A stretch of 64,000 nt of DNA. It comes from Papio anubis (taxonomy: Eukaryota; Chordata; Mammalia; Primates; Cercopithecidae). Below the pieces are notes generated by a model. It was not told where the DNA came from, did not search any database, and saw only the letters and a list, made by a program, of their open reading frames with translations. Each line of letters starts with the position of its first letter. The stretch's first letter is position 1. The stretch lies in contig NC_044989.1 in the NCBI RefSeq assembly GCF_008728515.1, positions 78,393,754 to 78,457,753 of the forward strand, given 5' to 3'. Shown piece by piece: positions 12,398 to 23,592 of this stretch. The translations under genes and the position numbers were made by a program.

Positions 12398-13749
12398 GGA
12401 ATATCTTTTTCCACCCTTTTACCTTAAGTTTATGTGAGTCCTTATGTGTTAGGTGAGTCTCTTGGAGACTCTTGGAGACAGCAGATCCTTGGTTGGTAAA
12501 TTTGTATACACTCTGCCATTCTGTATCTTTTAAGGGGAGCATTTAACCCATTTAAATTCAATGTTAGTATTGAGATGTGAGGTACTGTTCTATTCGTCAT
12601 GCCGGTTGTTGCCTAAATATCATGTTTATTTTTCACTGTCTTATTGTTTTATTGGGCCTGTGAGATTTCTGCTTTAGGGAGGTTCTGTTTTGATGTATTT
12701 TGAGGGTTTGTTTCAAGACTTAGAACTCCTTTTAATATTTCTTATAGTGCTGGCTTGGTAGTATTAAATTTATCTAAAAAATGCTTTATTCTTCATTTAT
12801 GGAGTTTCGTTTTGCTGGATACAAAATTCTTGGCTAACAATTATTTTGTTTAAGGAGGCTAAAGATAGGACCCCAGTTTTTACTAGCTTGTAAGGTTTCT
12901 GCTGAGAAACCAGCTGTTAATCTGATAGGTTTTCCTTTACAAGTTACCTGATGCTTTTGTCTCACAGCTCTTAAGATTCTTTCCTTTGTCTTGAATTTAA
13001 TAAGCTGATGACTATGTGCCTGGGTGATGATCTGTTCGTGAAGAATTTCCCAGAAGTTCTATCAGACCCTTGTATTTGGATGTCTACATCTCTAGCAAGG
13101 CCAGGTAAGTTATCCTCAATTATTCCTTCAAATAAACTTTTCAAGCTTTTAGGTTCTCTTCTTCCTTAGAAACATCAATTCTTCTTAGGTTTGGCTAATA
13201 ATTTAACATAATCCCAAATTTCTTGGAGATTTTGTTCATTTTTAAAAATTCTTTTTTTCTTTGTCTTTGTGTGATTGGGTTTATTTAAAAGCCTTGTCTT
13301 CAACCTCCAAGGTTCTTTTTTCTATGTATTCTAGTTTATTGTTGAAATTTCCCAGTGCATTTTATATTTCTATAAGTGTGATTTTGATTTCCAGAAGTTG
13401 TGATTGTTTTTCCTTCATATTTATTTCTCTGTAGAATTTTTCTTCCATATTGCGTATTGTTTTCAAAATTTCTTTAAGTTGATTATCACCTTTCTCTGGT
13501 ACCTTCTTGAATAGCTTAATAATCAACCTTCTGAATTATTTTACCTGGCAATTTGGAGATTTCTTTTTGATTTGAATCCATATTTCGGGAGCTGGCATGA
13601 TATTTTGGGGGTGTTGTAGAACCCTGTTTTGTCATATTACCAGAATTACTTTTCTGGTTTCCTCTCCTTTGGGAAGACTATTTCAAAAAATTGTTCTTGA
13701 ATTTATTTCTGATTGGACTTTTTTTTTTTTTTAGTTCTTGCTTTTTCCT

Positions 13750-16255
13750 CTTAAGGATTAGAGTTTAATATTTATTTTAGCCTAATTTGAATTTTGGTGC
13801 TTGTGTGGGTGAAGACTGTATAAGGTCCTTAGTTACAGAGTCTTTGCGTGCTGACTTTGTCCAATGCCTGCTGTAGTAGTTGTATTTTTGGTGTATAGGC
13901 GAGTTCTCTGTCTTCTATGGAGTTGAGATGGTAGGTATCCCTTGAAGCTTATCTTGTTCTCTCATAGTGTATAGTTTATTTATTTATTTATTATTTTCCT
14001 GGTATTTTATTTACGGAGTTGATGGTATGTAATTCTGGGTAGGCACCTGTTGTGGCTAAGGCAGGTGGGTAGATGTAATGCCCATTGGTCGGCCGATGTC
14101 CTAGCCTTGATGAAAGTTGCTGGGGGAACTTTTTATTAGACGTGTTGAGGTTTTGTCAGGGTGAAGATTAGGAGCTACCTCAGTTCCCCTGACAGGTCAG
14201 CAGGAAAGCCATCCACCTCATAGTCTCACTTTGTTGTCCCAGTGTTGTGACTATTCAGATTGTACAGGCACCTCTTTCTGTCTATAGGAAGGTTGATGTT
14301 CCAAGTAGGGAGGAATTATGACTCTACCTCTAGTGCAGGGCTGAATCTGGAATTCACTACTCCTGTGGAGCTGTACTCACCCTGGATTGTTCCAGAAAGG
14401 CTGTCTATAGGTGCATCCATTCTGCATTCCTGTGGGGGAAGCCCCAGCTGTGTCTGTGGTAGTATGCCAGTGGGGAACAAGGACCCCTGCTCCGAGGCCC
14501 TTTATGATTATAGAGGCTGCCTGCCTGTTGGAGAATAAGGGCAGGCATTCTCTACTTCACCTAGCACTGAAACTGTGTCTCTGCTGTGAGAAAGAAAGTA
14601 CCTACGAGTGGGAAGATTTGGAACTCAAGGCCTGCTGTTCAGATTCTTGTCCCATGAGGCAATACCTTGATGTGGTGCTCTCCTCCTTCCTTTAGTGATG
14701 GGGCTTCCTGAGAGCCAGACTGCAGCAATTGTTACTGCTTTTCTGGGTCTAGCCACCCAGTGGGGCTCCATGCTGGTGCTGGGGAATATCCGCAAAGAGT
14801 CTTGCGATGTGATCCATCTTCAGGTCTCCGAGACAGCCATGTATACCAGCACAACTCTAGTGGATGTGGCAGAGAAGTAGAGTAGACTTGGTGAGAACAC
14901 TGGTTGAAGATGTGTTTAGTGTTCTGGCTTTCTTGAATGCTGGCTATGCTAGCAGTGAAGTTGTCCATGACTGCTAGCAACTTCACTGCTAGAATAGCCA
15001 GCATTTGAGAAAGGTAACCAGGACCTCTGGTTAGCCAGGATTATTCTGGCAGTAGAATTAGCTGTTGCTTTCTCCTTCCTGTTAGCAGGGTTATTCTGTT
15101 ATGAGTTGCTGTAATGGCAAGAGTTGGTTGGCCTCTAGCCAAGAGGAGGTGCTTTCAAGAGAGCATCAGCTGTGGTAGTAGCAGTGGAATATAAGCTTGG
15201 CCTAAGTTGATCAGGGGAGATATTCTGGTATCTCAGGTGATGGGTGGGACCATAAAGCTTTCAAGAGTTTTTGTCTTTTGTGTTCAGTTACCAGCATGGG
15301 TAGAGAAATGTCATCAGGTGGAACAGGGTTAGGCGATCTGAGCTCAGACTCTCCTTGGGCGGGGCTTGCTACAGCCACTGTGGGAGATGGAGTGTGGTTC
15401 TCAGGCCAATGAGGTTTTACCTTAGAGGAGATTATTGCTGTCTCTGCTGTGACATATAGCTCACCACAGAAGTGAGAGATAGCTTGTAGCAAAAGATCTC
15501 ACCCAGCTCCCGCACAGTTGGTGAGGCTGGTCTTGCTCCCCGCCCTGCTAACAGCACCAAGTTTAGATCCAGGCAGCCTGCCTGCAGAACACTGATCTTG
15601 TTCCAGGCCGTAAACTTCCCGGCTGAGAAATCATGCTCGGCTTTCAGGCCTCTCCCCTCCCAGTCTTCCCACAATGTCGTCGGTGGCTCCCATGCTTGTA
15701 TCTGCAGCAGTTTCTGTTTGCTCCCCAGATTCTACTCAAAAAAGCCCTTGCCCAGTCAAAATTATTACAAAATTTGTTCAGAAGTTTCTTATACCCTGTG
15801 ACTCCTCCCTAATTCTGCTGGCTGCGTTCCCTAAGGGCCCCTGTGAGATATACCCAGGGATGGCTTTCCCAGGCTTGAGCTTTGGAGACTGGGAGTGCCT
15901 ATAAGGTCTTCCCACTGCTACTTTTACATTTCACGCGGCTCCCTAAATCTGTTCTAGCTCTAGCTCAAGTTATGTCCTTCTCTAGTGATCTGGATTTTCA
16001 GATTCCCCGGTGGGGATATGTGTTTGAAGGAAGGTTTTCCCTCCTCAGATTTTGGGAACACACAATTTTTCACCTGTCTAGTGGAATTTGCAACGGTGTG
16101 CCACCTCTTTCGAGGGATTAGTGAATTCTTTTAGTTTTCCTGGCATATTCCCACAGTGGCTCTTGAAACAAAAGTTCACTGTGTGAGTCTCCACACAATG
16201 TTCTGTCCATCCAAGTGGCAGCTGCACACCCTGTCTCCTATCTGCTATCTTCCTT
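13750..16255 (-). promoter_or_regulatory. Antisense L1 5'UTR (former internal promoter)
   Basis: GC-richer sequence lies upstream of the ORF1 remnant and ends near 16,255 with GCAGCTGCACACCCTGTCTC and CTGCTATCTTCCTTCC, the reverse complement of an old L1 5' end. The many short frames here (for example 14,260-14,695 and 15,211-15,904) are consistent with 5'UTR sequence of older GC content and not with genes. Whether any promoter activity remains cannot be judged. Confidence 0.7.
14936..15005. repeat. 28-bp inverted repeat with 14-nt spacer
   Basis: The left arm 14,936-14,963 and right arm 14,978-15,005 are reverse complements with one mismatch. The spacer is TCCATGACTGCTAG. It sits inside the antisense L1 5'UTR. 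Confidence 0.95.
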
Positions 16256-16848
16256 CCTTCTATTTTATAATTGTTTTAGTTAAAATTTTCATTCAGAAAT
16301 ATCATAGCAATGTATCCATTTATCAGCATTTGTACTTCAATTCATTTACCAATGTAGATTCCCCAGGTCACACAGATCATAGCCCATGTTCTTAATCTTT
16401 ATGTTCTTCTTATTAGCTTATATAAATAGTTTGTCAGGTGAAGATGTTCACATTTAAAACTTCTTTTGTGTTGAAATATGGCATACATTTAAAAGAAAAA
16501 CATATCCCATCAATATTTTTTTCATATGTACATTCGCAAAAATAATTATTAAATGATTCCCTTACTTGAAAATAACAAAGATATTAAAAATCATTTTAGA
16601 TTTTACATTTGTCTTTATAATATTTAAGTTACTAGAGTTCTTTTTGGGGTTCATATGTGATATGGAGACCTTATTTTCCTGCTTTGGTGGGAATAATGGA
16701 GGTAAGTATTTTTTTTCAAACATTACCTGTTGAATAACCAATTTTTTTCCAGCAATTATAAATGCTAACCTATGTATATTGCAAACCAAAATGCCTTCAC
16801 CTAGGCCTTTTATTATGAATAATTGATTTTGCTTATTCATTTATTAAT
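16256..16848. other. AT-rich spacer between two L1 5' ends
   Basis: No gene or repeat is recognised here. It separates the 5' end of the minus-strand L1 from the 5' end of the plus-strand L1. The antisense frame at 16,562-16,840 has no recognisable features. Confidence 0.6.
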
Positions 16849-19169
16849 TATAAGTTTATAGAGGAAGGAGGCAAAGCAAGATGGCGGAATAGAACTCTCC
16901 AACGTTTGTCCCCATGCAGCAACACCAAATTGAACCAACTATCCATGCAATAAAAGCATCCTTATCAGAAATAAAAATCAGGTGAGTAGTGACAGCACCT
17001 AGTTCTAACATAATATCTAGGAAAGAGGCATTGAAGACTCTTGCATTACCTACATTACTCCTCTCCCATTCCTTGTGTCATAGGGAGAGACAATCTGTGT
17101 CCTGGGAGAGGGACAGTGAAGTGAGCATGGAACTTTGCATTGGAGTTCAGTACTGCTCTGTCACAGGGGAACATGACACATGGCAGAATTCTGCTGGTTT
17201 CTGCAGGGGACCATCTATATCAGCCCTGGGCCAAAAAGGAATTCCCCACCCGTGTAGGAGGAACCTGAGTTTAGCTGGCTTCACTTTTGCTGACTAAAGT
17301 GGCCTGGAATCTGGAAGAAAATTGAGCAGCAGTCAGGCCAGAAGAACTGCAGTCATTGTATAAGCTCTAATGTTTTTCTGGTCTCAAAGGCAGTGGACTT
17401 GAGGTATGTGTAACCCAGCATGACACCAGCTGTGGTAGCCAAGGGAGTGCTTACATCATTCCTCCCCCAACTCTAGACAATGCAGCTCAGTGAGAGACTC
17501 CTTTTGCTTGTGGTAAGAAGAGGAAAGAGTACAGAGAACTTAGTATTGCAACTTGTGTACCAGCTCAGCCACAATAAAATAAGGCATGAAGCAGATTCCT
17601 GAAGCCTCCAATTTCAGGCCTTAGCTTCTGTATGGCATTTCCAGATGCACTCCAGGCCAGAATAAAATAAATTGCCTTTAAAGAAAGAATGTAATCCTGG
17701 CAGAATTCACCACCACGTATAAAAAAGCCCCTTGGCCTTAAAAAATGTTAGCAATAGGCAGTAGTTGCCATGGGCCTTGGGCAAGACTCAGTACTGTGCT
17801 GGCTTCAGGTGTTACCCAGTGCAGTGCCAGCTACAGCATCCATGGGAATGCTAACATAACTTTTCTCTAATTCCAGGTAGCACAATGCATAGAAACTCCT
17901 TTGTTTGGGGAAAAAAGAGGAAAGGCGTGAGACACTTTGCCTGGTTACTATGGGAATTCTCACTTATCTTACCCAAGTCTGCCAAGGTGGCACCCCCAAG
18001 AGTCAGCAAGAGTTGCAGCATTGCTGGGCTTGGCACGCCCCCAGTGCCAGTATGGTTGCAGTGACTACAGGCTTAGAGCACAACACTCAATTCCCTTTGA
18101 ATACTTAGAAAGCTTTCTCAAGAAGGATGACCACAAACAAGTCAATACTAGAATACTTAACTCTTCGATGCCTAGACATCAGCAAACATCTTCAAGTATC
18201 AAGAACATCCAGAAAATCATGACCTTGCTGAACAAGCTAAATAAGCAACAGTCACAAATCTCAGAGTGTTGGAGATATGTGACTATTGAGACAGAAAAAT
18301 CAATAAAGCAGTCTTAAGAGAGCTCAACAAACGAAGATAACACAGAGAAGGAACGCAGAGTTCTGTCAGAGAAATTTTAAAAATATATTGAAAAAATTTT
18401 TTAAAAAGTAAGCAGATATTCTGGAACTAAAATATCCAATTGAAAAGCTGAAAACTGCATCAGGGTCTCTCAACAGCAGAACTGACAAAGCGGAAGAAAA
18501 AATGAGTCAGCTTGAAGACAGACTTCATGAAAATACACAATCAGAGGAGAGTAAATAATAAAAAAGTAGATCAGGATAAACATTTTAATCAAATAAATAA
18601 TAATAGAGAACTTTTCAAACCTACAGAAAGATATAAATTTCCAGGTAAAGGAAGGCCATGAAATAGCAAGCAGACTCAACCCAAATAAGACTACCTGAAG
18701 GCATGCAGTAATCAAACTCTCAAAAGTCATGGATAAAGAAAGGACCCTAAAAGCAGCAAGAGAAGAGAGTGGGATATTGAAAATGCTGAAGGAAAATAAA
18801 AGTCCAACCTAGAATACTATAACAGCAAAATTATTCTACGGTTATGACAAAAATAAAGACTTTCCCAGAAAAACAAAAGTCTGAGGGATTTCTTTAACAT
18901 TAGATTTGTCTTCAAAAAATGTTGAAGAGAGTTCTACAATCCAAAAAAAAAAAAAAAAAAGGGCTAACAAGCAACAATAAATGAATTGAAAGTATAAAAT
19001 TAAGTGGTAATAGTAAGTACACAGACAAACGCAGAATAACACTATAATAGTGGTGATATAAACCACTCATATCATCAGTAGGAAGACAAAAAGACAAACC
19101 TATGAAAAAAAAAAAAACTCCAACAATTTTAAGGAGATAGGCCATATAAATAATTAAATAGAGAAAGCA

Positions 19170-19401
19170 TGAGGTCAGGAGATCGAGACCATCCTGGCTA
19201 ACACGGTGAAACCATGTCTCTACTAAAAATACAAAAAATTAGCTGGGCGCGGTGGCGGGTGCCTGTAGTTCCAGCTACTCAGGAGGCTGAGGCAAGAGAA
19301 TGGCGTGAACCTGGAAGGTGGAGCTTGCAGTGAGCCCAGATTGCGCCACTGCACTCCAGCCTGGGCGACAGAGCGAGACTCCGTCTCAAAAAAAAAAAAA
19401 A
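19170..19401 (+). mobile_element. 5'-truncated AluY-like insertion inside the L1
   Basis: It begins mid-Alu at TGAGGTCAGGAGATCGAGACC and ends CTCCGTCTCAAA with an A-tail. The young-Alu features GAGACCATCCTGGCTAACACG and ATGGCGTGAACC are present. A perfect 14-bp duplication, AAATAGAGAAAGCA, lies at about 19,156-19,169 and 19,402-19,415. Confidence 0.95.
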
Positions 19402-19663
19402 AAATAGAGAAAGCAAAAAGTCAGAAAACAGGGGAGAATGAGGTTAAAATGTAGAATTTCTTAGGTTTCTTTCTTTTTTTTTTTTTTTTGCTTGTTTTTC
19501 TCTTTTCTTGTAATAAAAGTTGAGTTGTCATCAGTTTAAAATAATTTGTTATAATATGTTATCTGCAAGCCTCATGGTAGCCACAAACAAAACCTGTAAG
19601 CGATGCACAAAACAAAAAGCAAGAGAAATTAAAATGGTGAAAGGAAAATCGCTTAAAGATTGG

Positions 19664-19719
19664 GAAGGAGGAAGGAAGAGGGAAGAGGAAGGAAGGAAGG
19701 AAGGAAGGAAGAAGGAAGG
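19664..19719 (+). repeat. (GGAA)n purine microsatellite
   Basis: Repeated GGAA/GAAG units expand a purine-rich tract that related L1s carry at this position. It directly abuts the GCG repeat block that follows. Confidence 0.9.
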
Positions 19720-19720
19720 C

Positions 19721-19956
19721 ATGGCGGCGGCGGCGGCGGCGCTTTGGCAAAAAGGCGGCGGCGGCGGCGGCGGCGGCGGCGAAAGAATCATCAGCTCAAA
19801 CTCGCTCCATCTCACATCCGTCCTCACTAATCGCTTTTGCGGCTCAATCGATCCGACTAAAGTGATGAATCGTCTCGACTCCCGTCTTTCTCCGCTCATC
19901 AATCGGTCATCGTCACTTCTTTCTCAACTCGGCTTAATCCCATTGCTCAATGTTAT
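19721..19956 (+). other. Anomalous CpG-rich block with (GCG)6 and (GGC)9, open reading frame
   Basis: Starting at an ATG in a good initiation context (G at -3, G at +4), one frame reads Met, six Ala, LWQK, nine Gly and then a Ser/Leu/Arg-rich stretch. It stays open into the L1 sequence and stops at TGA 20,012-20,014, giving 97 residues. The 170 bp after the repeats contain about 13 CpG at about 50% GC, while the flanking L1 has almost none. There is no matching human repeat that I know of, no A-tail and no target-site duplication. The N-terminus looks like a low-complexity leader followed by a transit-peptide-like Ser/Leu/Arg segment, as in some plant organellar precursors. That is only a resemblance. 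It may be a foreign or templated filler, an assembly chimera or an artificial insert. The frame also extends upstream to 19,520 without a stop, from a non-ATG codon, through L1 and microsatellite sequence. Confidence 0.6.
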
Positions 19957-20311
19957 TAATTATGAGAAAATGCAATCCAAAACTACAATGAGATATATCA
20001 CCCCAGTTAAATGACTCTTGAGATGCAATAATGAATGTTTACAGGGATTTGGAGAAAGGGGAATGCTTGTACGCTGTTGGTGGAAAAGTAAATCAGTACA
20101 ACCACTATGAATAACCTTATAAAGATTCCCCAAAAAATTAAAAATAGAACTACTATGTAATCCATCCGTCTCACTGCTGAGGATATATTCAGAAGGAAGG
20201 AAATCAGTATATCAGAGTTATCTGCACTCCCATGTTTCTTCAGCACTATTCACAGTGGTCAAAATACAGAAGCAACCCATGTGTTCATCAGTGGATTGTT
20301 GGATAAAAAAG

Positions 20312-20312
20312 A

Positions 20313-20356
<44 letters not shown>

Positions 20357-20362
20357 TGTGTG
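20312..20362 (+). repeat. (TG)n microsatellite in L1 3' region
   Basis: About 20 TG units, with one C interruption near the end, lie within the L1 ORF2-end region. Confidence 0.95.
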
Positions 20363-20894
20363 CATATTCACAATAGGATACTATTCATCCATAAAAAGGA
20401 ATAAAATCCTGTCATTTACAAGAACATAGATGAGCTGGGAAACATCATGTTGTCTGAAATAAGCCAGGCACAGAAAGACAAATATCACATAATGTCAAGT
20501 GCATGTGAGAGCTAAAAAAGAAAATTTAACTCATGGAGATAGAGTGTAAAGCAGTGTTTGCCAGAGGAGGGGGTGTGTCATGAGGAGGACTGGATAAAGT
20601 GTAGATGGCTAATGGGTGCAAAAATATAGTTAGTAGAATGAAGAAATTCTAGTATCAGTAGTACTATAGGGTGACTATAGTTGACAATCATTTATTGTGT
20701 ATTTTAAAATAACTATAAGTGTGGAATTGGAATGTTGCTCACACAAAGAAGTGATAGACTTCAGGTGATGGATACCTTAATTACCCTGATTTGATTATTA
20801 TGCATTGTATGCCTTTATGAAAACATTGCATGTACTCTAAATATACAACTATAAAGTGCTCATAATAATTGTAAATAAAAATAAGTTTATGGAG

Positions 20895-21190
20895 TTTCAA
20901 AATATCTGATGGAATATTTCATATATCTAATGTATAATACATTCTATATTATAGATGTGGGTGTATATGTCTATATGTATATGTACACATGGATATACCT
21001 TATTAAGTATATATTGATAATATATCATAGAGACCCAGCCACGTATATTATGTTTTTATGCTAATAAAAACTAGATTTCTCTAAAATGTCAAACATATAA
21101 AACAGTGGGTAAATAAGTCATAGTAAAACCATACAATAAAATGTATCATTTACAAAGCATGTGGGTACATACTATCAAAGAAAAATTAGA
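20895..21190. other. AT-rich unique stretch
   Basis: Nothing is recognised apart from TATA/ATGT-rich low-complexity sequence at about 20,925-21,030. Confidence 0.6.
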
Positions 21191-21194
21191 AAGC

Positions 21195-21570
21195 TGGACA
21201 GCAGTTAAAGTGGTAAAAACAGATTTTATTCAGGAATATTGCAATATGGAAAAAGATACTTTAGCACAGAATTTGCCTCAGTTCTAAAAGCAGCATGAGA
21301 ATTGAAAATTTGTAGGCAAGTAACATGATGGGCATCAGTGTGAATGGTAAATTACTAAGAGGAAACCTCAGGGGCGAGGGGAAATCTGGCTAATTCCACC
21401 TAACAGGATTATTGCTGAAGATGGGCTAATCAGATATCATTTGGGGGTGGTCAAGGATGAGAACCTGATTAGGTATTGAGGGCGATCAGATAAGGAGAAT
21501 GAGTTCTTGTTAGATTGACTTAGCAGGGGGTGGGTCAAATAAATGTTCAGTAGGATAAATAACATTTGGT
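21195..21570 (-). mobile_element. Possible antisense LTR fragment
   Basis: GGTAAAAACAGATTTTATTCA at the left end is, in antisense, an AATAAA signal followed by a short R-like end. The body is richer in G on the plus strand than its surroundings. The pattern suits an old ERV LTR, but I cannot name the family and the right boundary is uncertain. Confidence 0.4.
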
Positions 21571-21984
21571 AAAGAATCTTTGTCAGTACCTATTGATGTC
21601 TTTGTTCATGTTAGTGTTATGAACATTCATGATGCATATTTTTATTAGAAATGTTCCACTCTTTAAATGACTATATTGGTAATGTCTCATTTTCTTCTCA
21701 TACAGTAACGTTTTAAATATGAAATTAGTATTTTAACTCCTACTTATTTTGTACACATTTTGCTTTATCCCTTTCTGATTCATTTAGCTTTAGGTTAGTT
21801 AATATTTTATACTGCATATTGGAACCTTTGATTTTTCTACTGAATCTGAGAGACTGTCAGTTTACAACATGCAATGGATTTTTTTCATTTCTTCCTTCAA
21901 TTTGCCTTTCCCCTCCTCTTGTCCTGTCTTTCAACAAACCTCAATCCCATTTTGCCAAAAATAAATCTGTTGCTCTATAAGACT

Positions 21985-22065
21985 AAATAACTTTCCCAGG
22001 TCACACAGATGTAAGTATTAAGATTCTGATTCTGTTTAACACCAGACTATTTACTCTTCATTACT
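21985..22065 (+). repeat. MIR fragment
   Basis: AATAACTTTCCCAGGTCACAC then GATTCTGATTCTGTTTAACAC fits the 3' half of MIR ('taacttgcccaaggtcacaca ... gattcgaacccagg'). Confidence 0.65.
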
Positions 22066-23582
22066 GAGTTTATGAATTTTCAAACATCCTATTATCCCTT
22101 ACCAGTAAAGTAATAGTGATAGCTGAGAACTTAGAAAGTAGATGCCCTTTAGGACACAGGCAAGTTTCAGAGACAGTAAATACTGAACTTTAAATGTCCA
22201 TCACAACTGAGGATTTGTTAGACTTTTACAGTATTTCCAACTGTTAACTATTAATTATCATTTACAAGGTTAAGTTTTACAATGACTTTCTATTCTGATA
22301 AAAAAGTAATGAGTTTTATTTTACTATAGGCACTAATTATAGGTCCTGATTTAAATATCTTAAAAAAATTTATAGCCTTTTTATTTCTGGCTCAAATAAT
22401 GTAGATAATGAGTTTCTTTCTCTGAGCCAAGATTTTTTGTTTATATATAAGGTGTTCTACCATTTTCCCTTGTGGGGAAATTTCTTCTACATACCTCTTT
22501 CTTTTACCATGATTTATTTTTAGTTTACAAGAAAATTAGCCAAATAGCTGAATCTGTTGATAATGTTCTTTAATTGAGCAATCCTGGGTCTACATAAAGA
22601 ATACTCTTGGCTTTGTCTTCTAGTGATATAAATGGGTACTTCTCAAGAGGCTAGTTTAGTTCTCAGGTACTGTTTACAGTGATTTATAAGTGGAAACCTC
22701 TCGAGAAATAATTTCTAGAAAAAAACCAACCTAGAGTCATTGTAACAACAAAGAGATAAAAGCATACTAAAACTTCATTAGGCAGTATCACCAAGCCACA
22801 ATTATAAAACAGTTTATTCCTTTCTTTCCTTCATTTAAGAGAGATTTGAAAAATATTTTATTTAGCTTCTATTATGTGTCAGGCTCTGTAATATTTGGTT
22901 GAGAATCCGAATCCTTTTGAATCCATCATCCCAGACAATATTTCAGGCAGCCATTTTAAATTAATATGATTAGATAAGCCAAATGAAAATTACTTATCCT
23001 TCTCTGACCATGGATGCTTCACCGAAATCATCTGGAAACATACTGTAAATGGTAAGTATCTCTTTCAACTAACTCTATACCTAATTGTGAACATGCCCGT
23101 TATTCTTACTAATTTGTAAGTTTCAGAAAAACAGTCTTATGTGCACTGTGAGTGTGTTTTCTAGTGTTAGATTCGCTAAGGAGCAGATCTAAGTATTTTA
23201 ATACAAGTGATTTAGTGAAAACTCTTCCCAGGGCAATGGAGTGAAGGAAGCAAGCTAGGAAAAGGGAAGAAGTCAAATGAGTGGTCCTTACAGGTGATGT
23301 CCCAGCCTCAACCTGGTCTCCTAGGAACTGTAGAATATAAACTGAACTCAGTAACAGAAGGCATGAGTTGTGTTTTCCCCACAGGTCAGTCATTGGCCAT
23401 GGGCTGTCCCAGGGACCATGATGTTCCCAGGAAATTCTTGTTTTCCTTGATAATTTGGCAGATCCAGTGGCCAAGGGCATCCTTTAATGTCCCTAAGTGC
23501 CGAAGGCAACTTTTGTCAGGGACAACACTGAAGAAAGCGCCTGCTCAAATAAAGAAAGTTAAATATATCTCCCTTTTTCTTG
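22066..23582. other. Unique-looking stretch with a weak MIR-like tract
   Basis: At 22,855-22,895, TTTATTTAGCTTCTATTATGT followed by GTCAGGCTCTG has a MIR-like shape. At 23,160-23,520 there is a more GC-balanced segment whose two opposed frames (23,109-23,480 minus, 23,294-23,710 plus) look like chance frames in an unrecognised repeat. No gene is supported. Confidence 0.45.
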
Positions 23583-23592
23583 AAATTCCCAT

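Larger units (their letters stand above)
11050..16255 (-). mobile_element. L1 retrotransposon, antisense, 5' end kept, internally deleted and 3' truncated
   Basis: In antisense order the copy holds part of the reverse transcriptase region (11,050-11,865), the N-terminal endonuclease region of ORF2 (about 11,866-12,590), an ORF1 remnant (about 12,650-13,700) and a long 5'UTR (about 13,750-16,255). The junction near 11,865-11,885 joins text from the RT region directly to text from the endonuclease side, implying a deletion of roughly 1 kb. The 3' part of ORF2 and the 3'UTR are missing before 11,050. All frames are interrupted, so it cannot be autonomous. The boundaries at both ends are approximate and I could not find a clear target-site duplication. 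Confidence 0.85.
16862..20880 (+). mobile_element. L1 retrotransposon with 5'UTR and 3' end but most of ORF2 missing
   Basis: The copy starts with AGGAAGGAGGCAAAGCAAG and ATGGCGGAATAG, typical of an old primate L1 5' end, and finishes with a primate L1 3'UTR (GGGTGACTATAGTTGACAATC at about 20,670). It is flanked by ATAAGTTTATAGAG (16,850-16,863) and ATAAGTTTATGGAG (20,881-20,894), a 14-bp target-site duplication with one mismatch. The 5'UTR covers about 16,862-18,170 and ORF1 remnants about 18,170-19,140. An AluY interrupts at 19,170. A purine-rich inter-ORF section expands into (GGAA)n. Sequence then jumps to the ORF2 C-terminal/3' region near 19,957, with the anomalous block 19,721-19,956 in between. 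About 2.5 kb or more of ORF2 is absent, so the element is dead. Confidence 0.85.

Noticed and set aside
14260..15904. Many short open frames on both strands that could suggest small genes
   Set aside because: The sequence is antisense L1 5'UTR with higher GC. No frame shows conserved protein motifs.
19549..19902. 117-codon minus-strand frame rich in Pro, Ala and Ser
   Set aside because: It is the complement of the (GGAA)n and (GCG)/(GGC)n repeats; the plus-strand ATG frame is the better candidate if either is real.
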